Below are positions 18,721 to 29,483 of a stretch of DNA of 64,000 nt, piece after piece. Made by a program: the position numbers and the translations under genes. The stretch covers positions 66,811,982-66,875,981 of the forward strand of contig CM068831.1 in NCBI GenBank assembly GCA_028554795.2, read 5' to 3'. The notes beneath the pieces were generated by a model. The model worked only from the letters and a program-made list of their open reading frames with translations. It ran no database searches and was not told where the DNA came from. Origin of the DNA: Sinohyriopsis cumingii (Eukaryota; Mollusca; Bivalvia; Unionida; Unionidae). The first letter of the stretch is position 1, and every line of letters starts with the position of its first letter.

Positions 18721-18745
18721 GTTGTTATTATAAACGCTATCGTTT

Positions 18746-19128
18746 TCAATTACCAGCGCGAGAAGCTCCGCTTCCAATCATTAATTTACCTTTCATAGCC
18801 GATTTTACCAACCATGAGGCCAATTTTTCTTTGACGGATTTATCGGGAATAGCATTTAACGCGTGAATTAATTTTACATCCGCGATATGACGCTGTTGCA
18901 GATCACCGCTACGATAAGCTATATCATGTATCCGACATGCTTCGTCGATAGCGTTTATTGGATACTCACCGGGTCGCGGCTGATTTTGATCATCGAGTCT
19001 GATATCTAATCGTGTTCCGGGGCCACAGTAGCTATATCCTGGGAGGTGTTTTTCTCCTGGATACTTTGCCCACGGTGTTCCGGGGAGTTTTGATAACTTG
19101 GCTGCAATATCACCTCCTCGCTTTTTTT
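18746..19128 (-). CDS. Parvovirus-type phospholipase A2 domain (second half of a two-frame gene)
   Basis: This frame has no ATG of its own before the domain; a stop lies just upstream. It encodes a calcium-loop motif YCGPGT (19013-19030), the catalytic dyad in CRIHDIAYR (HDIAY at 18914-18928) and the following Asp in ADVKL (18878-18883). This is the HDxxY...AD arrangement of the phospholipase A2 domain in parvovirus capsid proteins. Also present is LPGTPWAKYPG. In viruses such domains breach endosomal membranes; here the role is inferred. Joining to the zinc ribbon at 19129-19284 needs a -1 shift at a U UUA AAA site. The stop is at 18746. Confidence 0.82.
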
Positions 19129-19284
19129 TAAAACATCTCCGGGTCTAATAGAAATAAATCTAAATTTCTTTGCACCGCATTGTGCACACTTGCCAGTAAG
19201 CGCCGATCTGTTATTTTTTGTTGTAGCGGTTGTCATATCATTTGTGCCAGTACGCACTCTACACTTTACACAATATAGATCCAT
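19006..19284 (-). CDS. DUF5679-type zinc ribbon (first half of a two-frame gene)
   Basis: The zero frame gives a 92-residue protein. The first ~45 residues carry YCVKCRVRTGT and CAQCGAKKFRF, the four-cysteine ribbon of DUF5679 proteins found in Polintons and large DNA viruses. After residue ~50 (RPGDVLKK) the zero-frame sequence loses any recognisable character (SEEVILQPSYQ onward), while the -1 frame enters the phospholipase domain. The zero-frame product may be a short free zinc ribbon. It is divergent from the ATPase, with start codons less than 20 bp apart. Confidence 0.75.
   Translation of the reverse strand: MDLYCVKCRVRTGTNDMTTATTKNNRSALTGKCAQCGAKKFRFISIRPGDVLKKSEEVILQPSYQNSPEHRGQSIQEKNTSQDIATVAPEHD
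19126..19132 (-). other. Candidate -1 frameshift heptamer T TTA AAA followed by further A
   Basis: On the coding strand the zero-frame codons are GTT TTA AAA AAA AGC, so the heptamer has the X XXY YYZ layout of -1 slippery sites. After a -1 slip the next codons enter the phospholipase frame. A simple one-base indel in the A8 run would give the same picture. I did not identify a clear downstream pseudoknot by eye. Confidence 0.45.
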
Positions 19285-19301
19285 AATTTATGTATAGAGA
19301 C

Positions 19302-19964
19302 ATGAATATAATTGACTTTTCAGCGACTAAAACAAGAGAACCAGTTAAGCATGTTGCAGCGTTACCAAACTCGATCCGGATGATTATCATCGGACCATCT
19401 GGATCCGGCAAGACGCAATTGTTACTTAATTTAATAATGAGATGGATGAAGTGGGATAAGTTGTATTTAATCGCCCCTAGCGTAGATGATCAACGATGCT
19501 ACGAGGTGTTGAAAGATTTCAACGAGAATGCATCAGCGATCGCTAAAAAAAATGTTATTGAGTTTATTACAGATATCAATGATGCACCAGGTATCGATGA
19601 TATTGATGGCGACGTCAACAATCTAGTCGTGTACGATGATGTTATGTTAGACAATCAAAAAAACCCAGCTAGGATATTTTCCAGAGGCAGGCATAAAAAC
19701 ACCGACGTGATATATGTCACTCAACGATACACTCAGATTTCAAAAGTAATCAGAGACAACTGTAATATTCTTGCTGTATTCAACGGCGTTGATACACACA
19801 CGCTACGAAATATTTGGCAGACATGGTGCGGCGGTGACATGGACTTTAATGTTTTTCGAAACTTTTTTAGTCATGCTCAGTCGACCCCACATGGATTTGT
19901 AACGATAAATTTACATGATCCTCGGACACGATATCGTATCGGACTTGACCAAATATTCGGTTAG
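19302..19964 (+). CDS. A32/FtsK-like genome packaging ATPase
   Basis: The 220-residue P-loop ATPase (from MNIIDFSATK) has Walker A GPSGSGKT (31-38), Walker B LVVYDDVM (about 108-115) and VTQRYTQISKVI, the sensor-like region typical of Polinton and adenovirus/poxvirus-type packaging ATPases. It would pump element DNA into capsids. ATG 19302 is chosen; 19290 is an in-frame alternative closer to the divergent gene start. It is the outermost gene on the right, ending 32 bp before the terminal repeat. Confidence 0.9.
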   Translation: MNIIDFSATKTREPVKHVAALPNSIRMIIIGPSGSGKTQLLLNLIMRWMKWDKLYLIAPSVDDQRCYEVLKDFNENASAIAKKNVIEFITDINDAPGIDDIDGDVNNLVVYDDVMLDNQKNPARIFSRGRHKNTDVIYVTQRYTQISKVIRDNCNILAVFNGVDTHTLRNIWQTWCGGDMDFNVFRNFFSHAQSTPHGFVTINLHDPRTRYRIGLDQIFG

Positions 19965-19996
19965 TTGTAAATAATTTTCATTGTAAATAACTACTT

Positions 19997-20260
19997 AGCA
20001 GCAGAGGGGGCGATGACATCGACGCGGTCGTCGATGTGCTTACCGGACGCTGACGACGCTGGGGATCGACGCGCAGAAGGTGTTAATTAAACCAAATGAC
20101 GTTCCGGACAATTGTCGATTTGGCCCCTCGACGATGACAACGACGAGGACGTCGTTTTTTTTTTACCAGGCGCTGACGACACTAGATCGTTGAGTGCAGA
20201 AAGTACTAATTAAGCCAAATGACGATTGGACAAAATGTCGGATTCGCCCCCTCTGCTGCT
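19997..20260 (-). repeat. P1 right terminal inverted repeat, 264 bp
   Basis: Reverse complement of 5100-5363, with the same internal ~125-bp direct duplication and the same 16-bp inverted caps. It ends CTCTGCTGCT and is followed by the target duplication. Confidence 0.95.
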
Positions 20261-20265
20261 ATAGT
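20261..20265. repeat. Target site duplication of P1, right copy
   Basis: ATAGT, matching 5095-5099. The bases after it continue the LINE ORF1 frame that was interrupted at 5099. Confidence 0.8.
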
Positions 20266-21055
20266 ACACTGCAGCACTCGCAGTCAAATGGCCAAATTCC
20301 TAGAAATTGAAATTATTAACAACATTAGGGTTAACGTCGAAAGACACATACAAATAGGGACAAAAAACATAATAACCAAAACACACTAGCAACCAGACCC
20401 TCATGGCAAAAAACAATAACACACGAACAAATGACTTAGTCACACACACCCCCGCACGAACAACCCCACATTTAAAGCAGTTCTGAAACTCACAGGACAA
20501 AATAAAGGGATAAACAATGAAACCCTCACTGCCAAACTCAAAGACAGTGGTACCCCCATAAATAGGGCGTATAAACTCAAAAATCATTTAGGATAGGAAA
20601 CCAATACAGCGATACTAGAATCAAACTCTCCACTCTCAACCATGATAAGACTCGGTTACTCTGGGGCACGCCACCGCCTTGAGACCTACATAAACAAACC
20701 CAGGTTCTGCAGCAACTGCCAACACCGGGGACATTTCTCTAACAGATGTAGATATACACAACTATGCTACAAATGCGGGGGAAACCACAAAGGTGTATGT
20801 CGTAGAACCACACCCAAATGTACCAACTGCAGGGGCCCCCACCTACCTAAATCCCACGAATGCCCCAACACTATCAAGGAATATCAAACCATAGATATCA
20901 TGAACAACAAGCAAATCCCGTATCATGCGGCGAAAAAACTAACCCCCAGTAATAAAAATCACCACCATATCATGACCCCAAACAAACCAGCAACTGAAGC
21001 AACCACAGCCCAAACACCCAACCAACCAAGGTCAAACAAGATCAAACAAGATTAA
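20266..21055 (+). pseudogene. LINE E ORF1, 3' part with three zinc knuckles
   Basis: The frame from 5099 resumes here and reaches a stop near 20388. After a broken patch, an open frame from 20642 to 21055 encodes three CCHC knuckles: CSNCQHRGHFSNRC, CYKCGGNHKGVC and CTNCRGPHLPKSHEC. These are the gag-like nucleic-acid-binding end of ORF1 in I-superfamily LINEs. A further stretch to about 21275 reads as open in another frame. Decayed. Confidence 0.8.
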
Positions 21056-21300
21056 ATAAACAAGATAAAGTCTTAATCAAATCCGACAAAGACTCACAAC
21101 TCCACCCCGAAGAATCAGATAACACTAGCACCAAAAACAAATCACTGTCAAACCCGACAATAGAAAAGTTACTCATAGAGATCAAAGCCGAACTTATCAA
21201 TAACCACCACTCCATCGTGGATAAAATAACACAGATATTTAGCAAAATCGAATCAAATTTGAAGTTAACATCATAACCCTCAACACAAAACAATCAATAA

Positions 21301-24300
21301 ATGACCACCCCAATAATGGATTATACAACAATCCGGAACATTATAATATGGGAATGGAATACTAGAGGGCTAATAAGTAATATCAGTGAACTCAAAGCCA
21401 AATTACAAAACTTAGAACACAAACCAGATATTATATGTATTCAAGAAACAAAAATAACAAGTAGAACCAAACAAATACCCAAACTCCCAGAATACGCCCC
21501 AGGTCACTTCAAAAATCGAACCACGGGACAAGGAGGTGGGGGTTTAGCCATCTATATAGCAGATAACATCCCGAATGTAACAACAATAACCATAACACCA
21601 TCCCCAGGTAGCAACGAAGCATTCGAAATTCAGTTCCTCATAATTCATACAGGCAAGGGTCAAATACAAATATGCAACATTTATGACCCAGGGGGAACAT
21701 CAGGCACAGCCAACTTAATTACTTACAAACAAATAAATGATCACAAACGAGTAGATTAGATCATCATCTGTGGAGATTTCAATGCCCATAACGAGCTATG
21801 GTGGGGGGGGGGGGGCGGTGTGACGGACAAAAGAGACAATTGATTGAAGAATGGACCGCAGAATCTAACTTAACCATTTTAAATGACGGTACAAAAACAC
21901 GCCTTAACCCAGAAAATGGTCTCATGTCCGCCATCGACCTCACCATTTGCTCGCCATCAATAACCCAGGTGGCGGACTGGAGAGTGGATCAAACTGACCC
22001 CTTGGGCAGTGACCACTTTCCAGTAATAGTCACCCTGAAGATGACGGTCCAATACAACTCGCTAAAAAGAACCCCTAGATGGATATATTCAAAAGCAGAT
22101 TGGACCACATTTAATGAAACACTAAGCAAAGTAGACACCAAAAACCTAGAAAATGATAATATTAATAAATATTACGAAAACCTGATTGATACTATACTAA
22201 AGGCAGCCACCACCAACATACCCAAAACAAGTGGTAACCCAAATAAACAAGCAGTCCCATGGTGGAATGATGAATGCAAACAAGCCATCACTGATAAGAA
22301 AAAAGCCCTCAGTAAATTCAAACGCACTAAAACTCTATTGATTTCACTATATATAAACAAAAGGAGAAAAACTTTAAAAACATAATTAAACAGGCAAAGG
22401 AATCAACTTGGCATAATTACTGCACGAATATCAATATCACAACTAGTACCAAACAAGTCTGGGATAAGATTAGATCAATTAGAGGAAAGACAACTAACAC
22501 CACCCCGAAAATAGCTGGAGCGATTACTAATAAAGAAAAAGCTGACCGACTAGCTCAGCATTTCTCAGTTATGAGTAGCAACACCAACCACACCCCAGCA
22601 TTTCAGTTACATAGGGACAAAGTAGAAAGAACCCATAGTAATCTCTTTAAAGACCTCGGTCCCAAAGTCTCGAACCTAAATAAAGACATTACAACTTACG
22701 AATGGGTCCTAGCATTGAAAACCAAAAACGAAACTAGCCCAGGGGAAGATCAAATAGGATACACAATATACAAAAATATCCCAAATAACATTAAACAAAC
22801 AATTATTAAATTACTAAACCAAATATGGACCTCAGGCAAACTACCCGATAAATGGAAGCACGCAATAGTAATTCCAATACCCAAGCAAGGAAAAGACCCT
22901 AACGATATTAGCTCCTACAGACCCATTTCCCTAACAAACAACATTTGTAAGATCATGGAAACCATTGTCTCCAACCGACTCAAACACCACCTAGAGAGCA
23001 ATAATTTAATCTCCAATAATCAATGCGGATTTAGAAACAAAAGATCCACCACGGATCAACTAATACGATTGGAAACCGCCATCAAATTAGCGTTCAAGTC
23101 CAAACGCAAAGCTGATAGGAATTTAATTGCAGTATTTATTGACCTCGAAAAGGCATTCGACCTTGTATGGACCAAAGGCTTATTAGCCAAACTCAACCAC
23201 TACGCCATCACAGGTTGAATGTTTAAATTCATTGAAAACTTCCTCGCTGACCATAAAATATCAACCAGAGTCGGCGACACCTACTCTGAACCACACACAC
23301 TTGAAAACGGTACACCACAAAGGAGCGTACTCAGCCCAACCTTTTTCAACATCATGACTAATGACTTGGACACCAACTTAACATCAAAACTAATTGAACT
23401 CTCACAATTTGCTGATGATTGTGGATTATGGAAAGCATGAAAACCCCTCCAACCACAAAGTAATCAGCGATATTCAAACAAGTTTAAACAAAATAGGAAA
23501 TGGGCTGATAAATGGGGTTTCAAATTATCCCATGAAAAAACCATAGCAGTATTATTCACCACCAAACGTAAATTACAAAATCAGTTTCCCAAACTCACCA
23601 TCCAAAATCAAGAAATTAAATTCGTAAAAGTAGCACGATTTTTAGGAATGCATTATGACTCCAAGCTAAACTTGGGACACCACATAAACGAACTAGTCAA
23701 AAGGTGCAATAAAGACCTTAACCTCCTTACAACCCTTAAAGGAACCACCTGGGGATCCAATCAAGAAACCTTACTAGCATTATATAAATCGTTAATTAGA
23801 TCTAAACTAGATTACGGATGCCAAATTTACAACTCGGCACCCCAAAATAACCTCAAGAAACTAGATAGCATACAAAGAAAGGCCCTACTTATTTGCACTG
23901 GAGCACTACCATCCACATCACTAGTGGAACTTCAAATCTTAACTGGAGAACTGCCGCTCCACCTTAGAAGACAAGAACTCACCCTTAGATATGCAGCCAG
24001 GCTAACAACACACCCCGACACACACCCCACCCGGCTAGCTATAAATAAATGCAACATACCTTTTAGAACTAAATTATCACAAAACATACCAGCAGGGAAA
24101 TTAGTCCATCAATTAGTTGAACAACTTCCTATATACAACCTCCAAGCAGAAATTGCAAATCACTATGACAAAGAACCATGGATAAATATCAACCCCTTAG
24201 TTAACACCCTCATTACGAAATATGGCAATAAAAACGAACAGGAACTCAAACTAAACACAATCTGTACAGAAGAAATCAACTCAAAATATTGCAACTACAT

Positions 24301-25225
24301 TAGGATTTACACTGATGGATCCAAAATAACAGAACCACCCAGAACAGCAGCAGCTTACGTAATCACCAAACTTAACATTAAAGTAGGACGAAGGCTACCT
24401 AACCTCTGCTCCATATACACAGCTGAATTATGGGCCATACTTGAAGCACTCAAATAGATCAAAGAGAACAAAATACCCCAAGCGGTAATAATAAGTGACT
24501 CGCTAAGCGTCATAAACTCAATACGTAATAACAACACCAAATCAAGAGAAAACTATCTTAGGCAAACCAATTTATTGTTAAAAATACTGAACAATAATAA
24601 CTTACAAGTAGAATTTATGTGGATACCATCCCATATTAACATACCAGGTAACGAAATGGCAGATATAACAGCTAAACAAAAACTAAACGAAACCACTCAC
24701 ATCAACCTAGATTATAGCATATGCAAACTCAGTAGCATATCTAAAACCCTCATTGATAATAAATGGCAGAAATTATGGAACACAAGCACTCAAGGCAGGG
24801 AACTAAAAACCATCATTAATGAAGTCTGTAGAAATAGGAAACCACCCAAAACAAAAGGCAGTGAACAAAAATTCATAAATAGAATACTCACGGGCAAAAC
24901 CAAGCTGGCTAGCAGCTTCGGACAGTACATAGGACCACAACCACATAACCCTAACTGCTACCACTGCAGGGTCCCAGAAGACATAGAGCATATTTTTAAC
25001 AACTGCCACACACTTGAAAAAGAAAGGGCTAAGTTTAAAGTTAAACAGCATAATATTGGATCCCCTGCAACATACCCAGAATTCTTGATGAACACAAACC
25101 CCAATATTAATCTAACATTCGAAAATATCGTAAGTTTTATACACGAATCCAATCTAATCAAAAAATCTAAGAAAGTAAATCAAAGACCAGTCAAAATATT
25201 ACAAATCACTGTTTGGGAATTATGA
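21301..25225 (+). pseudogene. LINE E ORF2: endonuclease, reverse transcriptase, RNase H (broken)
   Basis: The endonuclease covers 21301-22385 (ICIQETK, GDFNAHN just after a TAG at 21757, SDHFPVIV near 22010), with a G-run frameshift at about 21800. RT covers about 22700-23440 (SSYRPISLTN, FIDLEKAFD, QFADDCGLW); the usual PQGSVLSP box reads PQRSVLSP. The thumb continues from 23648. RNase HI has YTDGSK, YTAELWA, SDSLSV and GNEMAD with the four acidic residues kept (24300-24665). A Cys/His end (CYHCRVPEDIEHIFNNC) closes it at 25225. Stops at 23218 and 23438-23440, a frame change near 22380 and a TAG near 24455 show it is dead. Confidence 0.88.
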
Positions 25226-25407
25226 CGGCCGGCTCGGTCTCGTGGGTTCACAGACTGATACAGCCGTTCATAGCCCGAATAATAAAAACCAGTTAAGGAC
25301 GAATATTACAAAATCACTGTTTGGGAATTATGACGGCCTGCTAGGTCTCGTGGGTTCACAGACTGACACAGCCGTTCATAGCCCGAATAATAAAAACCAG
25401 TTAAGGA
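25195..25407 (+). repeat. Duplicated 3' unit of LINE E, about 107 bp x 2
   Basis: Two head-to-tail copies start with AATATTACAAATCACTG (AATATTACAAAATCACTG in the second) and end at CCAGTTAAGGA. The first includes the ORF2 stop. They differ at a few positions only. Confidence 0.85.
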
Positions 25408-25540
25408 TGAATCTAATAAAAAAAACGTCTTTATCTATACTGCCTTCCTGATCTACTCTTAACCGTCTCCTTGTCTCCTTCAACATCTGGCTGAAATTTT
25501 AAATCAAACTTCCACAGCTATTTCTACTAACATCCAGGCA

Positions 25541-25939
25541 ATGATGGCAGACGACCCCGAAGAATTTGAAACTTCCACGCTGGCAGTGGCCCTGGAAGTA
25601 TCATCATCCAGCGGCGACGAAGCTGAGGAACCTGCACCACCTAAACAGAGTGGAAAAAAGGAAGGCTCTGTCTACCGGAATATGGGACTGGGAACGGCAA
25701 TTGATGATATCAAAAAAAGCGGGCCACTTCGTCAATGCAATCCAATACATTAATTGGCGCTCTGTTATGAAGCTTACTCAGAGTTCTCCTTACGCCAGCT
25801 GAACAAGGCGGCTAAATACATCGCTAAACTTCATGGTTATGCCTTTCCAGGGGAAACTAACGAAGAAAGCAAACAGCCCAGCTATGCAGGGAAGCAGATG
25901 ACAGACGGGGAACGTTTGCCTAAAAACAAAAGCCCTTCT
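25541..25939 (+). pseudogene. Unrecognised coding-like relic in two frames
   Basis: An acidic frame starts MMADDPEEFETSTLAVALEV and runs to 25753. A second frame continues with LRQLNKAAKYIAKLHGYAFPG to 25939. The codon-like composition is clearly less AT-rich than the surroundings. The two pieces could be one retrocopied or transposon-derived gene broken by a stop. I do not recognise a family. Confidence 0.35.
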
Positions 25940-25942
25940 TAG

Positions 25943-26419
25943 GGCTACTAAAATTGCCTGTAAATATCTAATAGGGATCCATTTTGGCTTGGTATCCCTC
26001 CTAGATCAACTAATCTTACATCTGAATTGATCTGTTTTGGTACCGCCGTTTAAAATCTCACACTTACTCTTTTACCATGCGTTACTCAATTGCTATAAGT
26101 CGTTTAGACTTGACCGATTGGTTTTTAATTTCAATAAGTATGTACACTATGTACACTAAATTCAAACTTGCTTGGAAAATTTTATTCAAAATGTATAACT
26201 CTTATGATTTGACTAATTGCAGAGGTGGCTAACACATTATTGGTATATTTTGTCCATTAGTAAAACTGGACATGATTTGGAATAAGTAAGGGTTGGCATT
26301 TTGAGGAGCACGTGACATCCATGGCTAGCTTTCCGAGTACCTTTCCTCCTTTACCAGGCTCGGACAACGTGGCAGTATGTGGAACGATTTCCACCTGCCA
26401 CAAGACCAGGTGTCCTAAT
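25943..26419. other. No gene seen
   Basis: AT-rich sequence to about 26280, then more GC-rich sequence leading into the hairpin and promoter-like block. No open frame with recognisable content. Confidence 0.5.
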
Positions 26420-26692
26420 GTGACGTCATCGCTGCCGACCAATCGTAGCGGGCGCCAGATACTGCTTGGGTTGACACCTGGGGCATTTCAATCCAACTAA
26501 GAAACATGAGTGTGTGGTGTGACTATTCCCACTCATGTTTATTAGCCTTTCAGTCAGGTTGTTAAGGACTAGTTAGTCCTACACCTGAGTGGCTAAATTA
26601 AAAAGTACTCTGTGAGTACATAAAAGCCTGGGGGATGAGGCTCCTTTTCCTTCCCCCAGGAGTAATTAAAAATCACGCAGTCCGTGAATAAA
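26420..26692 (+). promoter_or_regulatory. Promoter-like, hairpin-rich block (possible solo LTR)
   Basis: It contains TGACGTCA (about 26420), a CCAAT in GACCAATCG (about 26438), a TATA-like ACATAAAAG (26618) and AATAAA (26687). Five perfect short hairpins lie between 26504 and 26687: stems of 9 bp (26504-26538), 7 bp (26565-26580), 6 bp (26605-26619), 9 bp (26627-26660) and 5 bp (26673-26687). A TATA followed ~70 bp later by a polyadenylation signal suggests an LTR with U3-R, but I found no second LTR and no convincing target duplication. Confidence 0.35.
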
Positions 26693-26734
26693 CAAGTGGT
26701 ACATGTTCAAAAGAACGAAAACCACTATAATCCA

Positions 26735-28335
26735 AATAACCAACCAACCAATGAAGCGTCAAGATATTTCAAAATGAAAATCTAAATACAAAAGGTGATG
26801 TTTACCACCGCCTGATGGAGACATTCAATCCCTTTTTGTACATAAGGTGCCAAGGTACCTACTCATATAACCAACACATAAGCAAATGCAAATCTGAAAT
26901 AAATACTCATCCCTAATGGAAAATCTAGATTAGACCAAACAATATGTGTTAGGGCTCAAAATATACCAAACATTTTGATACACATAATAAACAAGTAACT
27001 TATGCTAAGGCATACAACAGACACATGCAACACGCACTCACAAACAGTAAAACAATGCAGTATAGACACTTTATTATTTTATCATTTGGATCTAAAAGCA
27101 AAGCCTCTTTTCAAAATTGTTAAGCCTTAAATAAGGAACATGAACTGAGATTTATTTGATCTAGATAATGCCGTCCATACACAAATATTGGGACAATAAA
27201 CAACATCAACACCACGAACAACACACACTGGACTTTACCGACTCTGGCAGAGTCACTAATATAGCAAACATATAAACAAAATAAGGGGAAGAAAACTACC
27301 TCAAAGTTTATATAACTTTAGAGGGAGCTAGTAGTCTCCTAAGTTCTTGTGAGAAAATGGAAATCAGGCTCACTGCCAGACTCGGCAAAGGGAAGATAGT
27401 ACATTCTCTCCAAACCTCAAAGGGATAATCAAACCAATAACATTTGACGAACAAAACAACGAGTAACCCTGCTAAATTATTTATACTATTTTATTAATTT
27501 TATAGCACAAAAATTTATAACACATTGGTGGGTGGAAGGGGGAACCCATAGCATACAACACTATTTGGAAAAAACCAGGGTGACACTTCTATGTCCTAAC
27601 CAACCATATATGTTGGGATGGGACTAAGAGGTGTTAACATCTTTACGGGAGCAAATCTATAGCTGTACAGGTAATGAAATTTAAGTATTCGTTTATATGA
27701 CAGAATTGTTTCATACTTTCGATGTTTTATAATTTATTCTAAATTCTACAGAGTCAATACCTAGGTTATACAACGCCATATTAGAAATACTGGAGTCTGG
27801 TTCGAGTTAGCTATTTCTTGTAACTGAACAGGCAAATTGAATTTAATTATACGCTGCATGCATTGAACGATTATTGTAATGGGTAACGAATTCATGTGCG
27901 CGCATGCGCAACATATATCAATGCAGAAGTACTTGACCGTGTCATATGTACTACACGGTTTAGTTATAATTTTAGCTGCCTTATTGATGCTGTCATGCCT
28001 TATACATGCTGCCATGCCTTATAATGGTTTGATGTAGAGTCACAGAACTCTCTGTGGTTTCGTGTGACGTATACGCTGTGTTATGGTGACGTTGAATCTG
28101 AAGAGTGTACTGGTTTTCTCGATGCGAGGGACCAGGGCTTCGCAACCATCGGGTCTGTGATTGATGTGAGGGCTCTCGAGGGGTCCTTCAACAGGAGGAG
28201 CGGACTGTGCGTGGGCGCTTCTCTGGCCATTGACTAGAACGAATGGAACGGGAGTTACATCTCGGACGTCAAACGGACGCGACAATAGTTATATATATTG
28301 TGTTCCACGTTGTTGTTTTCACTATTGCTATCTGA
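26735..28335. other. No gene seen
   Basis: AT-rich non-coding sequence. The short open frames at 27761-28285 on the minus strand show no conserved features. Confidence 0.45.
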
Positions 28336-28339
28336 GCAA

Positions 28340-28505
28340 ATCTACGTGCTTTTCAATATCGTAATATGAACGATACATTCAAATTTACATGCTTTTCAAT
28401 ATCGTTTTATGAATTCGAATTCACATGCATTTCAATATCGTTATATGAATGATACATTCAAATTTACATGTGTTTCAATATCGTTGTATGAACGATATAT
28501 TCAAG
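28340..28505 (+). repeat. Tandem repeat, about four diverged units of ~45 bp
   Basis: Units share TTTCAATATCGT and TATGAACGATACATTC followed by AAATTTACATG. Each unit contains the short palindrome-like ATATCGT...ACGATA. Confidence 0.75.
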
Positions 28506-29239
28506 ATTTTTTTATATTGGGATGTAGATCATATGATTTTATTTTGTTGATCGGTGATAGAACTTAATTCACGTTTGTTTGAAATTCCATTTGTTAAATT
28601 CATGTTTGAGTTTTTTCCCGTTGAGTTAATTGTTGTTGATAGTTCCATGTTAGGAACTTTATAATTTTCCATATCTTTCTTTTGTTTATAATGGTGTCAG
28701 ATTTATTAATATTTAGTTTGCGTTTATAAATAAACATCTTATAAACGCAGATGCTTTTGGCGTCTTCCCTAATCCAGTCCCAACCCGGCTTCATCTTGTG
28801 GCAATCCTTTCGTGTAGCTTTTCAGTTTCTCCGACATACTGAGGGTTACATATCTTATATATCATGAGATGAATTACATTCTCTGTTTTGTTTTGGACCA
28901 TGCGTGTTCAGTTTTTTGCTAGTCGTTGTGCTAGAAAATGCCCTGGTCTCTATCATATCTTGACAGGTCATGCATCTTTTATCGCCACAGGTGCAAGCTT
29001 TATTATGGTGGTCTTGGTTAGTGATTTGCGTTAGCTTCGCCCTGACCAGTACGTCTTTGAGAGTTTTCGGTCTCCAGTAGGCTAATACAGTTTGGTTCTG
29101 GAGGATTAACTTTAGTGCGTCACACGATTCCGCGATCGGCCAGTGTGTCACGATGATTTTACTTACTTTGGGGTTGTCTGGATGGTAGGTCAGGATCAGT
29201 GGTATCCGATCAGCCTTTTCCTTCTCTCCATAATTTTAG

Positions 29240-29483
29240 GGGCCCCGAGAGGCCGAGTGGTATAAAGCGCTCACCGTTCCAGATCACTACCATCTCACCC
29301 CTGTTTGCGTGGGTTCGAGTCTTAGACTCGACTAACGTGGGTATGTGAGAAAGCAGGCGAGTAACTTCTCGTGGATCGATGGTTCTTCCTGGGGTTTTCC
29401 AGGGTTCTTTCTCCACCAGTTAAACCGGCCGCCATGTAAAGCCTATCTTGTGCTGAAAATGGCGTTAAACCCTACAACAACAA
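29240..29483 (+). mobile_element. tRNA-derived SINE inserted in the Penelope-like element
   Basis: A-box-like GGCCGAGTGGTATAAAGCGC and B-box GGGTTCGAGTC lie at the 5' end. The 3' end is a conserved tail, GAAAATGGCGTTAAACCC, closed by ACAACAACAAC. A near-perfect ~15-bp target duplication (CTCTCCATA-TTTTAG) flanks it at 29224-29239 and 29484-29498. The same tail is found near 32745-32805 and, reversed, at 43775-43910. Confidence 0.85.

Larger units (their letters stand above)
5100..20260. mobile_element. Complete Polinton/Maverick element P1 (15.2 kb)
   Basis: The element is bounded by 264-bp inverted repeats beginning AG and ending CT, as in Polintons, with short target duplications. It encodes the Polinton hallmark set: DDE integrase, family-B-like polymerase, packaging ATPase, adenain-like protease and candidate major and minor capsid proteins, plus a fibre, an HNH endonuclease and a phospholipase A2 domain. 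Thirteen genes are uninterrupted, and two need a -1 shift at an A-run. Matching terminal repeats and intact genes suggest recent insertion. Polintons are regarded as integrated virus-like elements; whether this one makes particles cannot be told from sequence. Confidence 0.95.
4148..25415 (+). mobile_element. LINE E (RNase H-bearing, I-superfamily type), interrupted by Polinton P1
   Basis: ORF1 (4148-5099 plus 20266-21055), endonuclease-RT-RNase H ORF2 (21301-25225) and a 3' tail with a duplicated ~107-bp unit form one LINE split by a 15-kb insertion. The order gag-like zinc knuckles, endonuclease, RT, RNase HI is that of I-superfamily elements, which also occur in molluscs as the Nimb clade. 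It differs clearly in protein sequence from copies A-D. Stops and frameshifts show it is dead. The 5' end is uncertain and may lie near 3420. Confidence 0.75.
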
